From Polyodon spathula (lineage: Eukaryota; Chordata; Actinopteri; Acipenseriformes; Polyodontidae): a stretch of DNA of 64,000 nucleotides. This document shows positions 45,601-56,876 of the stretch, one piece after another. The notes under the pieces were generated by a model. That model saw nothing but the letters and a program-made list of their open reading frames with translations, was not told where the DNA came from and ran no database searches. The first letter of the stretch is position 1. Each line of letters starts with the position of its first letter. The stretch covers positions 12,891,278 to 12,955,277 of the forward strand of contig NC_054558.1 of assembly GCF_017654505.1 (NCBI RefSeq), in the 5' to 3' direction. The position numbers and the translations under genes were made by a program.

Positions 45601-46690
45601 CTTGAACAGCCCACCCTGGGAGATCCTGCTTCGCCGGGATCTCCTCATCCAGGTGAGAGGCAAGCTTTGGCACCCAGAGCTGGACAGGCTCCAGTTATGT
45701 GTCTGGCCCCTGAAAGGGACCGTTGGTCAGCCTTAGGGTTGTGGGTATACTGCAGAATGCTAGTGCTCTTTCCACTAGGTCGCTGTACGCCTATAAGTGG
45801 AAATATTTCCATGATTGGTGCCATAGTAAAGGTCATGATCCAATCTCTTGTCCCATACCTGTCATCTTGCAGTTTCTGCAAGATCTGCTTGATGCTGGTA
45901 TGTCAACTTCAACTCTGAAGGTTTACCTAGTGGATATTTCTGCTTGCCATGCCCCCATTGACTCAGTGTCCCTGGGTGCGCATTTCCTGGCTACCAGGGA
46001 GGGCTACTCTCCCTGAGTGGAGCCTTGAGATTGTACTAAAGGCTCACGCAGGCCTCGTTTGAGCCTATATACTCCATTGAGTTGAAGTATCTGTCCATGA
46101 AGACAGCCTACCTTCTTGCTATCACCTCTGCAAAGCAGGTTCTTGAGCTTCAGGCACTGTCTGTGCTTAGCTCCTGCATGCATATTTGGAATGATGGTAG
46201 CAGAGTGTCACTGCGTGCAAACCCTGCTTTTATCTCTAAGGTGGTTACAGCCTTCCACATGAATCAGTCTGTGGAACTGGAAACCATTTGCTTCAGAGGA
46301 GGCTAGGAGGATAAACCTTCCCTGCCTGGTTTGGACATTGAGATGTTATTTGGATAGGACAAGAGCGCTGCGTCTATCTGACCAACTCTTTGTCTGCCAT
46401 GGAACACGGACCCTGGGACAGCCCCTTTCGAAGCAGCAAATGTTGCATTTGATTGCAGACACAGTCTTGGCAGTGTATGATAGTGCTGGCGTACCCCTGC
46501 CTGGGCTGGTATCCGCACATTCCACAAGAGGAACTGATTATTTCTGCTTGGTGTGTGGGAAATGGCAGTGAGTGTGCGGGGCAGGAGAGTAAGAGGAGCG
46601 CTGCTTTCTGGTACTGCATAGTTCAACTAGACTTATAAAGCTCTGCTATTTATGGAGTTTTAAACAGTTCAAACATCACATTTTATAACT
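42690..46690 (+). mobile_element. DIRS copy 2, degenerate
   Basis: In order: a GC-rich repeated leader (42720-43020, CACTCGGTGCACA-type units), gag relics (SLILWRRCTPPG/FPDFMEEVHSSWDHP near 43120; LVVVHRHMWLSPVQ near 43570), RT N-terminus (VPKKDSGFRPILDLRFLNQF, 44270 on; STVDLQNAYFYVSI with the catalytic Asp), then a jump that removes the YxDD box. Next come the RT thumb (LTINDAKSRLTLVQC, 44549 on), RNase H and recombinase relics, and the recombinase core 46082-46571 with SAKQVLE (catalytic Arg to Gln, codon 46136-46138) and HSTRG (about 46522). The C-terminal Tyr region is absent. The 3' breakpoint (46690) is the same as in copy 1, and LINE B begins at once. No terminal inverted repeats were recognised. 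Confidence 0.8.
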
Positions 46691-46718
46691 TTTAAAACCC
46701 CAGGGTTTTGGTGGAGGA

Positions 46719-48075
46719 GTGCCTGCTGGCGTAGGAGAAGTGATGGGGTTTGAGAATATTATGTCGGCGTCAAGAATGAATAAAGCACTGGTAATATTTT
46801 TAGTGGAGGTGTCTCTGGTACACAAGCTGGTAGAGGAAGGATTTACAGTGAAAGGTGAATTTGTTCAGGTTTTCCCTCTAGTAACCCCGGTTACGAAAGT
46901 TATTATTTCTAATGTGCCTCCGTTTTTAAAAAATGAGCAATTAGAAAAGAATTTAGCTCATTTTGGTAAACTGGTGTCCCCGATTAAGGGAATCCCGCTG
47001 GGGTGCAAAAATGACAGTGTTAGGCACGTGATGTCATTTAGAAGGCAGGCCTTTGTCTTATTAAATGATCCTAGTCAAGTCATTAATGTTGCCTGGAATT
47101 TCAACGTGAAAGGGATGAATTGTGTGGTGTTTGTCAGTTCGGAGACGATGAGGTGTTTTTACTGTGGAGAACACCAGAGGAAAGCCTGCCCGAGAAAGGA
47201 GGCTAGAGCGGAGACAGGGCAGGATCAGGGCGATGCTGGCGGGGAGGAAGTCGGGGGTGTTGGGGGTGAGAGGGAGGAAGAGTCGGCTCCTGCACCGCAG
47301 CCGCAGAGCGAGCCCGTGCTGACCAAGGAGCGGGCGATCCAGAAGGAAACCGGAGCAGAACCACCAACACCACGGCCTCGCACAAAGAGACCCAGCCGCA
47401 GTCCATCACTGACGAGTTCGGAGGATAATACAGCTACTACTGATAATGGTGAAGAACCATTCAAGGTAGTAGCGAAAAAGACACGATTTCAACAGAAGGC
47501 TGCAGAGCTGCCGAATGGCAGAGCGCAGCCAGTGCAGAACTCCGAACCCATGCAGACAGGGAGACTGCGGGCTCCAGGCGGGGCATCAGTCCCCCCCCAA
47601 AGCGGAGGAAGAGAACACAGCGCAGGGTGAACCGGGCGTGGTGCAAGACTCTCCGCTAGCTGAATCTCAGCCTCCTGAAACAGTGACGGCTGTGGCAGAG
47701 ACCGATGTCGAGGAGTCGGAGGGAGCTGCGGAGGAGCAGATTCTCGGGGGCGAGCGAGAGGACAGCGCGGATGAGATGGAGGGGGAGCTCTCTGACTCCT
47801 CGTTTATCTCAGACATCCCTGATAGCCAACCTGTCAGTAAGAAAAAGTTATACATGCTTGAGCAAGTAAATGATTTTATGATAGAAACGAAAGGGAAAAG
47901 GGGAGTAGAAATAGAGAGTTTTTTCCCTGATCTAAGGTTATTTCTCCACTCCGCTCACGTTATAACAAGGAAAGCCACAATAGAAGAATTTGATCAGCAA
48001 AAACATTATAGATTAAAAAAAATTGTTCAGAAAATTAAAAAGGATCTTTACAGTGGTTCAAAATCTCTTGTTTAA
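46719..48075 (+). pseudogene. LINE B ORF1 protein (RNA-binding, CCHC)
   Basis: The N-terminal part (about 46719-47150) reads FENIMSASRMNKALVIFLVE, then NVPPFLKNEQLEKNLAHFGK (RRM-like) and SPIKGIPLGCKN. A CCHC-type knuckle CFYCGEHQRKACPR follows near 47155-47196, then an acidic, Pro-rich linker. After a one-base shift in a run of eight C (about 47590) the frame continues 47515-48075 to a basic end, KIVQKIKKDLYSGSKSLV. ORF1 proteins of this group coat element RNA and act as nucleic-acid chaperones. The first in-frame start is unclear because the 5' end is truncated. Confidence 0.75.
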
Positions 48076-48138
48076 AAATGGCTGTGTTTTATGAAACTTC
48101 TTTTATTACTTGTTTTAGTCTGTTAGATTTTTTTAGCT

Positions 48139-50652
48139 ATGATGGAAAGGTGCGTTTTTGTTTCTTTTAATCTAAACGGCTGCAGACAGTCTTTTAACAG
48201 GGCGCAGCTAGTCGAGTTTTTAGAGCAGTAGCAGGCGGGGGTGGTGTTTCTGCAGGAAACGCACTTGGATCAGGAGAATGAGGAGGCGTGGCGAGCGGAG
48301 TGGAAGGGGCTGTACGTGATGAGTCATGGCGCTAGTACTAGTGCAGGAGTAGCCGTGCTTTTTAAACCCAGCCTGGGGGCAGTTTTACTAGATATGGATG
48401 AAATCGAGAAAGGGTGGATTTTAAAAGTAAGAGCTAGGCTGGGCAGTACAGTGTATGTTTTTATTAATATTTATGCCCTCAATAGAGGGGGGGAACGAAT
48501 TTTATTTTTTTAAAAATTAAAGCAAGCTCTTTTTAATATTAATAATAATGATGTGGTGGTACTAGGAGGAGATTTTAATTGTACTGTTAATTTTAATATT
48601 GATAGAAATAATGATGAACCACACCCTCAGTCCTCCAGAGAGTTGGCTGTATTGTTAGAGTCCAGTGACCTGGTTGACATATGGAAATGCCTGCACCCCA
48701 GTTCAAGACAATACACCTGGTCTCAGTATCACACAGACTGTGTATATAGAGCAAGACTAGACCGGTTTTATACTTCTAAAAACGATTTAAATAAATTTAT
48801 CAAAGCAAGAATCATCCCCAGTAGTTTCTCTGACCACCACTGTCCATTAATTACAGTAATAATTCAATCAGAACCCCACAGAGCATCTTACTGGCATTTC
48901 AATGTAAAATTATTACAAGATGTAAAATTTAAGCAACAATTCAAACTTTTTTGGATAATTTGGAAAAAAGAAAAAGCACAATATAAAGATTTAAGACAGT
49001 GGTGGGACATTGGCAAAATACAAATTAAATGTTTTTGTCAACAATATACTATAAATGCAACCAGATCACTGAACACAGCCGTGAGAGAACTGGAGTCCAA
49101 AATCCTCCTCCTAGAGGAAAGTTGAAAATTGCGCTGGGGAGCTTGCTGAAGGAAAGAGTGAAGGGGCTATTGTGCATTCCAGATTCATGGAGTTGAGAGA
49201 CATGGATGCCCCCACTCGTTAGACAATAGACGGATGTGCTGTATCAGGACTCCTGGTGGGAAAGAACTGCACACCTGGGAAGAAATCAGCAGAGAGGTGG
49301 TGCGTTTTTACAAGGAACTTTATAATAAAGAACTGTGCAACACAGAGGACACTGAGCGGCTGCTCCAGGGGTTACCCAGCCTCAGTGAGGAGGAGCAGAT
49401 TCAGCTGGACGCACCGCTGACCCACCAGGAGATGACCGCCTCTGTCAAGCAGCTCTCCAGTGGAAAGGTTCCCGGGATCGATGGACTGCCAGCAGAATTT
49501 TATAATAATTTCTGGGATATAATGGGGGAGGATTTGCTCCAGGTTCTGAGAGAGAGCCTCAGCCACAGGGAACTGCCTCTTAGCTGCCGTAGGGCGGTGG
49601 TTACACTGCTGCCCAAGAAGGGAGACCTTTGCCAGCTTAAAAATTGGAGACCTGTGTCAATTTTATGTTCTGATTTAAAGATTTTATCCAAAACAATCGC
49701 TAATAGATTTAAAAGTGTTATTGGAACTGTAGTACATATGGATCAAACATATTGTATACCAGGTCGCTCTATATTTGATAACTTAATTTTTATTAGAGAT
49801 TTTTTAACTGTAAGTGATATTTGTGATTTTAATGTAGGAATGGTCTCCCTGGATCAAGAGAAGGCTTTCGACAGAGTCGATCACACCTACCTCTTTCATA
49901 CACTGGAAGCCTTCGGATTCAGTCCTGGTTTTATTTCTTATATTCAGCTTTTATATTCCAACATTTTTAGTATTTTAAAGATCAACAATGGGCTGAGTCA
50001 ACCCTTCCCAGTGTGCAGGGGTATAAGGCAGGGCTGTGCCCTGTCTGGTATGCTGTATTCACTGGTTATAGAGCCCCTGCTGCACCTGCTGAGGGTCAGG
50101 TTAGCTGGATGGACAGTGCCCTCCTCGCCCTCCACACCCTCCTCTGCCACAGTGAAGGTGTCTGCCTATGCAGACAATGTGACTGTGTTTGTGAGTGGGG
50201 ATGCAGATGTCCAAGCACTGCAGTAGACTCTAAATGACTTCCAGAGAGCATCTTCTGCCAGAGTAAACTGGGCAAAATGTGACACCTTCTTGTCAGGCAG
50301 CTGGGATGAGGGCACCCCTCCTTTCCTGCCTGAGGGGCTGAAATGGAACAGAACAGGCATTAAAGTGTTGGAGTTGCACCTCGGAACAGAAAACTACATG
50401 AAAAAGAACTGGGAGGGTTTGTTGGACAGGGTGAGGGGGCGGCTGCAGAGGTGGAAGGGACTGCTGGCTCAACTGTCCTTCAAGGGCCGGGTGCTTGTTA
50501 TTAATAATCTGGTGGCCTCTAGCTTGTGGCACAAGCTGGTATGCCTGGACCCACCCCAGGGCCTGGTGAAGGAGATCCAGAGAGTGTTGCTGGAGTTCTT
50601 TTGGAGCGGGAGACACAGTTTGAGGCCGGCAGTCCTCTACCTCCCTAGTGAT

Positions 50653-50686
<34 letters not shown>

Positions 50687-52034
50687 CAGCAGTGGGGGGG
50701 GGGGGGGAGGGTGGGGGGGTGGGGGGTAGGGGGGTGCCAGCAGGGTGGCAGCCTTCAGACTGCAGGCGGTTCAGAGACTCCTGTACACTGAGGAGGAGGC
50801 TCATTGGAAGAGACTAGCCGGTTTCCTTCTCAATAGAGTTGGGGGGCTGGGGTTAGGAAAACACCTGTTTTTAATTGAGAACACCAGTTTTAGTAAAGCA
50901 GGACTTCCTCCTTTTTATCAAAGTATTTTAAAAGCCTGGCAGCTGGTGAGGGTGGAAAGGGATGTGGAGTCCTTGACAGGGCAGGACCTGTTTGAGGAGC
51001 CCCTATTTTTTAATCCACTCTTTCCAGTTAAGTTCCTCCAGTCGATGACGCTCTGTGCCAGTTTTTTAAAAGCAGGTGTAACCAGGATGGTTCACTTATT
51101 AAACCTTGAGCTCTCCTGCTGGCTAATTGCACAGCTAGGCTGGCACTCAGAGAGGCTTGCAGAAAGACTGATGGGTGAGTTGAGGGGCTACCTCTCCCTG
51201 CGGCTCAAGGCAGTCCTGAGGGAGGAGCTGTCCAGAGGCACAGAGCAGAGACAGCTTTCCTTATTTCCAGGAATGATTGTGTCACCAGCAGTAGGTGAGG
51301 AAGGCGAGGGGGGTGGAGAGAATGGAGGGACTTTGCTTAAATTGCAGAATGTGGAGGAAATTATCTTTCACACAATGAGTGGAAAACATATATACAAATT
51401 GTGTGTTAAAGCCACAGAGTATAGTAGGCTAAGGGGTCTGGTAGACTCTAAGTGGCGAGCTTACTTGGCTGTAGAGGAGGGGCACAGGCCGGTGTGGAGG
51501 GTACTGTACAAGCCGCCTCTCACCAAGAGAGTGGGGGACCTGCAGTGGAAGATTCTACACTGCATTGTGTCCACAGGCAGGTTTCTCCATAGAGTGGACC
51601 CCAGCATCAGTGAGCAGTGCGCTTTTTGCTCAGCAGAGGAAACTCTGTTTCATGCCTACAGTGAGTGTGAGAGGCTGCGGCCACTTTTTGATTTACTGCA
51701 GGGAATCCTGAATAATTTAGGGGTTGTTTTTAGTAAGGAGCTTTTTATTTTTGGGGTTCTATATAGTTTTAAAATGAAAAACAGGTGTGTTCTTATTAAT
51801 TTTTTAATTGGACAGGCAAAATTGGCTATTTTAAAGACAAGGAAAAATCAACTCTCTGGTTTTGGACTGACCAGTTTAGTGGTTCAGTTCAGGGTGCTCG
51901 TGGTCAGCCAGATCAGAGTAGAGTTTGAGTATTTTAAACTGGTCAGTAACCTGGAGGACTTTCAGGAGAGGTGGTGTGTGGGAGACGCGTTGTGTGCTGT
52001 GAGTGAGGAGGGGGAGCTCCAGTTTTTGTTCTAA
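48139..52034 (+). pseudogene. LINE B ORF2 protein (endonuclease, RT, zinc-binding C-terminus)
   Basis: APE endonuclease: CVFVSFNLNG at the start, VFLQETHLD with the catalytic Glu (about 48256), GGDFNCTVNFN (about 48562), and SDHHCPLITV (about 48830). RT: LPKKGDLCQLKNWRPVS (49609 on), SLDQEKAFDRVDHT with the first catalytic Asp (about 49850), GIRQGCALSG (about 50020), and AYADNVTVFV (about 50165), where YADD has become YADN. The C-terminal region (50745-52034) ends with a C-x2-C-x6-H-x4-C cluster (CAFCSAEETLFHAYSEC, about 51627). It would nick target DNA and prime reverse transcription there. Stops at 48229 and 50224, a frame change across the poly-G tract and the lost Asp make it inactive. 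Confidence 0.82.
50653..50740. repeat. Long poly-G tract inside LINE B ORF2
   Basis: About 33 consecutive G, then more G-runs separated by single bases, in a place where LINE A has only GGAGGGAGGGCAGGGGC. It shifts the ORF2 frame. It can form G-quadruplexes and is a likely site of sequencing or assembly error. Confidence 0.85.
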
Positions 52035-52289
52035 TTTTATTTAATTTTTGTTTTACAGTGTTTTATTTTGGCTTTAATCTGTCTTCAACAAAGGTAAAAA
52101 AACACGGTTTAATATTGATTTGTTTAATAATCTTTATTTTGTTTAAAATCTGTTTTTAAGGAGAACACAATGTATTTTACTTATTTTAATTCTGCTGAGG
52201 CAGTAGGAATCTTAACTTTTGTTGTGTTTCACCTTTATTTGAATTTTAATGGATTTTATTTGGAATATTTAAATAAAGGATCTTAAAAG

Positions 52290-52301
52290 TCTCTCTCTCT
52301 C

Positions 52302-52335
<34 letters not shown>
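52290..52335. repeat. (TC)n microsatellite at the LINE B 3' end
   Basis: TC tract with one G interruption, starting at the LINE B terminus and followed by the same unique flank as the LINE A tract. Confidence 0.95.
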
Positions 52336-52686
52336 AGATTATTAGACCACAGTATTTAGTATTTGTTACTGTTTTTACTGTATTATGAACATGTATATCC
52401 CCTCTATTCTCTGGGTTATTGCACTTTGCTGAATACATTATCCCACTTAATATGAACATTGCTGTTACCCATTCGAAGTCTCGCAACCTATCTGATTGTC
52501 TTAAACAAGTCCCTTTTAAACATTGTGTTGCTATTATCAGATTGTTACAATAAACAAACGTGTACTGCATTGATTTGTATGATTTTCAGTGCCTCATCGC
52601 ACCAGTGGCGGAGCAATAGCAGGTGCAGCTGGTGAAGCTGCACACGAACCTGTGCACTCAGAGGGTCCCGGAGGGGTTCCAAAGTT

Positions 52687-52687
52687 T

Positions 52688-52742
<55 letters not shown>

Positions 52743-52744
52743 TT
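52687..52744. repeat. (TTTA)n microsatellite
   Basis: Tetranucleotide array at the place where arm A has (TA)n. Confidence 0.92.
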
Positions 52745-52858
52745 AAAAATGATAATATCCTTCGCATTTATATTTGCACATGTTATACATTTGTAGCACT
52801 GTAGCTGCCAGTGTGCGGTGCCAGTAATTCATATTGTATCCTCCCTCATTTCAACAGG

Positions 52859-53063
52859 TATCACTATTGACTTAATTATCCTAACTCTTCCCTTAGAGGC
52901 TGGTACAGGGCACATCTTCATGGAAGGTTTTGCTGTATTATTCACCACAGACATTTGCAGTTATATTCTGTGTGCACAATTCATCCTGTTTAGACGGAAG
53001 CTGTTGGGTTCTGCTGTGGGCACCAAAATAAACTACAGCCAATCAACATCCCTGTATTTCTGA
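52859..53063 (+). CDS. Exon-like ORF of unknown function (arm B, open)
   Basis: Preceded by a pyrimidine-rich acceptor (CCTCATTTCAACAG). It reads ITIDLIILTLPLEAGTGHIF, MEGFAVLFTTDICSYILCAQ, FILFRRKLLGSAVGTKINYS and stops at TGA. One membrane-like segment (ICSYILCAQFILF) is followed by RRK. The arm A copy has a 3-bp TAG insertion. Function and gene are unknown; it could be chance coding in duplicated DNA. Confidence 0.3.
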
Positions 53064-53067
53064 TTTA

Positions 53068-53068
53068 T

Positions 53069-53123
<55 letters not shown>

Positions 53124-53127
53124 GTAG
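53068..53127. repeat. (AAT)n microsatellite
   Basis: Trinucleotide array, paralogous to 25177-25242. Confidence 0.9.
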
Positions 53128-53652
53128 AACGGTTTCCTGTGTGAGACAATTTCTGCAAATATCGGTGCAGAATTGTGAATTTTGTAATCATTGTGATCGC
53201 AGAATTGGGAATCCTGGTAGGGTTAGTGATTAAACCTGTTTGTTTATCATTAAAACATAGTGTAGTGTTGGATGTAAAGATGTACCCAAACTGAAATAAA
53301 GAAGGTGAGTAGAAAACCTTCTTATTACGTACTCTTTCATACATGCTAACATTCAGACAATTAAATATAGATCAATATTGAACACTTGATATGGTTTGTT
53401 TGATGTTTATAAATAAGGGTTAAATTAACATTTTGGATGGAGGGGGCGCAATAATGTCCTGCACTGTGGCCCATCTTCCTCTTCATCCGCCACTACATCG
53501 CACTGAACTGGCGTAGTCGTTCTGCCTTCTCTGATATTTTAGATTTGAATGTATTTGTGTTATTTCCGTACAACATGACCACCCCAGCAACACCCCAGCA
53601 ACGCGTCTCCCAGGAGGGGCAACATTTTCAAAACCAGCCAATCATATCACAT

Positions 53653-53653
<1 letters not shown>

Positions 53654-53722
<69 letters not shown>
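53654..53722. repeat. (AT)n microsatellite
   Basis: Dinucleotide array where arm A has (GA)n. Confidence 0.92.
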
Positions 53723-53725
<3 letters not shown>

Positions 53726-54186
53726 TAGACCAAAGTCAGACAGAGACAGCTTATATGGTACATGATGATTCCTGCCTTTCATCCAATTAATTTTATGTAG
53801 GCTATAGATATGCAATACATTATGTATGTAGATAAGCAAATGTTCATGTCGATGACTACAATAACATCTTCAAGCTATGACTACTATTCTTACAATAATA
53901 AAATACACAAGTATCGTATTTTATTTAAATATAATTTCTTTAAAATATTACATTATTTGCCGTGTATGCAGTATGCCTGAACATGAACCCCCAATCATAA
54001 CATCTTTCATTTTAACAGAAAACAAAGTGAAAACATGTTTAAAAATCTCAGCTCTGCCTTCTTGCCTTATTATGTTTGGAATATTAAATATATAAACCTA
54101 CAAACTAAATAACTCAACTGAGGTGTGCCTTTTTATTTAATTAAGAAGGAGCTACAGGTTTGTTAATGTAGTTCCCTTTCAATTCG

Positions 54187-54350
54187 AAAATAACCATCAA
54201 GGTATGGGATATTGCCGTCAGGCAGTAGGATTGGCTGAGCTTTATAGCAAAGCTGCCGATAGGCCTCCGCGCGAGCTGACGTGTAAGCCCACTCCCCTGG
54301 GAGCTTACAATATGCAGCATGCGGAGACTCTCTTCCTCTTTTGCCTTCAG
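54187..54350 (+). repeat. DIRS copy 3 left inverted terminal repeat
   Basis: Begins AATAACCATCAAGGTATGGG and pairs with the reverse complement of 59506-59670, with scattered mismatches. Confidence 0.88.
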
Positions 54351-54829
54351 CCTCTGTAGGACTCTGAGCTTGTAAGTTCTCTCTGTGAGATTTTCCTTCA
54401 CTGATTGTACTCGACAGCCTTGAGCTGAGAAGCTGGCTACCGCCCCTTCTCAGTTGATTTCAGTGTTTGCTCCTTTGAGCACTATATATATAATTTTATA
54501 TATATTTTTCCTTTCACGCTTTGCCTCGGCATTGCATGCTTTCCGCATTGGCCCTTCATCTTCCTTTATCTTCCAATATATGTATATATTGTTATATATA
54601 TTTTTGTTGGTTTTTTTGCTTGTCTATTCTTCCCTAACAGGCATTGAATTAGAGGACACATTGCGCGCCAGTAAGCCACACAATATTTGTAGCCTCAGTC
54701 TCGCCCCGCGCCAGACCCGGAGTTAGACTGCTACTCGCAGTCGCTCTCAAACTACCACCCGCGGATTGTGTTCATCCCACTGTGTGGTCGTTGTCTTCGG
54801 TTGCTACACTAACACTCAGTACGGCTGCA

Positions 54830-55100
54830 GTTCCTCAGTACGGTGCATTAATACCTTGATGCTTGGTGCACACACCTCGACGTCCGGCGCTCCGACGCTC
54901 AGTGCACGCACCTCAACGCTCGACGCTTGGCGCATTAACACCTCGACTCTCGGTGGACGCACCTCGACGCTCGGCGCCTAACACTCTGTGCACGCAGTAC
55001 ACGTACCTCGACGCTCAACGCTTCGGCATTCTACGCTCGGTACTTCAACTCCTTGCCGCTCAGTACACGTACCTCGACGTTCGCGCATTAATCAAGACAC
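54830..55100 (+). repeat. DIRS copy 3 leader repeats
   Basis: Degenerate CACCTCGACGCTCGGCGC-type units upstream of gag; the expanded homologue is at 14560-15215. Confidence 0.7.
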
Positions 55101-55122
55101 AGTGACATATCCCATCAACAAG

Positions 55123-56876
55123 ATGTCTGGGTTTCATTGTTGCATCACCTGCCAGGCTAAATTGCCGGCGAGCGACCCGCATGAGGACTGTGTGGCATGC
55201 CTGGGACCAGAGCACGCCGCGTCTGCCCTGGCAGACAGATCGTTTTGTTCGCTGTGTGCTAATTTTCAACAGCGTACTCTTCGCCAGAGGGTGAGGAAAG
55301 CAGTGGGGAGCCACTCCCCTTCCTTTGGGTCGTCCTGCATGGTGTATGCTCCTCCGTCGTCTACACCACCTGTAAAATTGCAACTATCGAGGAGCCACTC
55401 CAAGCTTACAGCTGGTCAGAGATCTCCTGAGCATAGACGTGCTCGGGAACGCTCCCGTAGCCCGCCTATCCGACACTGAGGCCCCTCCCCTCTCAAGGAA
55501 CGCCCTCACCGGTCACGGTCTCACTCCATTTCACTCCATCATAGGGGACGCACTCGTTCCCCTCGCCGGGACAGACACCATAGGGACAGGTCAGACATGG
55601 CAGAGCTCACATCAAAGATGTCCCAGTTCATGGAGGTGATGATGCGTCAGCAATCGCTGCTCATGTCGCTGACCAGCAGGGCACCACAGACCACCGACGC
55701 ACAGGTCAGGCTGACAGCCACCCAACTGGCTCTGCCCGCCCCAGTCTCCCAACAACCCCAAGGGGTTTGGGACGCGGATGCAATCTCCAGGGATGCGTCA
55801 TAAGGTGAGCCTCTCGCGGAGGAGGATAGTTTGGAAGCCGAACTAACCTCTCACAACTCAGAGCTGGACACTGAGTTGGAGGTGTTGGACAACAATGACC
55901 CCTTGTGGTCACTGGTGGAGCGAGCAACTCGCCATCTAGGGGTTGAGTGGCCAGCCGTAGAACCACCTCGGCGGTCGCTGTTTGAGTCGCCATCTGTGCG
56001 GTCTCCACAGCCCAGGACGCTCCCAGCCTTCCCGGACTTTATTAAGGAGGTGCAATCCACCTGGGGGGCCCCAGCCTCTTCAAGGGCAACCTCGCAGAAA
56101 ACTTCCACATTTGCCATGCAGGGAGCAAGTGAGGTGGGACTGGCGTCTTTCCCACCAGTCGATGTCGCCTTCGCCTTTGTCAAAACACCAACTTTATTAT
56201 CAGGCCTAACTAAGGACCCTGCATGTCCTAATCGACAGTGCAGGATTACGGAGGTCCATTTGAAGAAGGGATATGCAGCGGCTACAGAGGCAGTCAGACT
56301 GTCCAGCGTGGCCAGTCTCCTGTCATTCTACCAGGCGTCGCTGGTGAAAGACCTTCCTGAACACCTCTCGGCGTCTTTGAGGGTGGAATTGGTGTTGATC
56401 GGCCAATTCCTTGTTAAAATAGCCCAGCTAAATGCTCGGGCCCAGGGCAGGAGTATTGCGTCCCTAGTGGTCGCGAGAAGGCAGCTCTGGCTCTCGCAGG
56501 CGAGAGTCCATGAGCCTGACAAGGCCCGTTGCTAGACGCCCCCATCACGCCGGGGCACAAGTTTGGCCCACCGGTGGAGGAGATGCTGCAGCGCTCTGCT
56601 AAAGCCCGGGAGGCATCTCAACAGATGGCAAAGATGTGGCCGCATAACCCATTCCAGCCAAAGCGCCAACAGGAGCATCAGTGGCGAGAAACACCACCAC
56701 AGCACATACCACGGCCGCGGGGTGCTAAGACACCTCCGTCAGCTGCAGCAGCTCGCGGTCAGCCTCCATTTTCTGGACCGCGGCGCGTAGAATGGCACCC
56801 TAGAGGAGGTGGCAGGTCACGCCCTCGGGGCTCTGGCCAGGCCCCTCGTGAGCGAACACAGCCAAATCAGCCCTGA
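55123..56876 (+). pseudogene. DIRS copy 3 gag-like protein
   Basis: Starts MSGFHCCITCQAKLPASDP (55123) with a Cys-rich N-terminus (CITCQAK, CVACLGP, CSLC). A Ser/Arg-rich region ends SRSPPIRH at TGA (55477-55479). The same frame resumes with MAELTSKMSQFMEVMMRQQS and is cut by TAA (55801-55803, GAA in copy 1). It then runs through LPAFPDFIKEVQSTWGAPAS to DKAR. A one-base loss at about 56530 shifts it to LLDAPITPGHKFGPPVEEML and a basic Pro/Gly/Arg-rich end (56876). It is inactive as it stands. Confidence 0.78.

Larger units (their letters stand above)
46691..52289 (+). mobile_element. LINE B: nearly full-length Tx1/L1-like retrotransposon
   Basis: This is the most complete LINE here, with ORF1 (46719-48075), ORF2 (48139-52034) and a 3' UTR ending TCTTAAAAG at a (TC)n tract. 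The 5' end is slightly truncated against DIRS copy 2. Lesions are few: an ORF1 frameshift at a C8 run (about 47595), TAG stops in ORF2 (48229, 50224), a TAA near 48512, a short frameshifted linker near 49110-49230, and a poly-G expansion near 50653. It is only about half to two thirds identical in protein to LINE A, so it is a different subfamily. Confidence 0.88.

Noticed and set aside
53642..53839. Ile-Tyr repeat ORF (and similar ORFs near 6360, 24690 and 27505)
   Set aside because: Products of (TA)n arrays.
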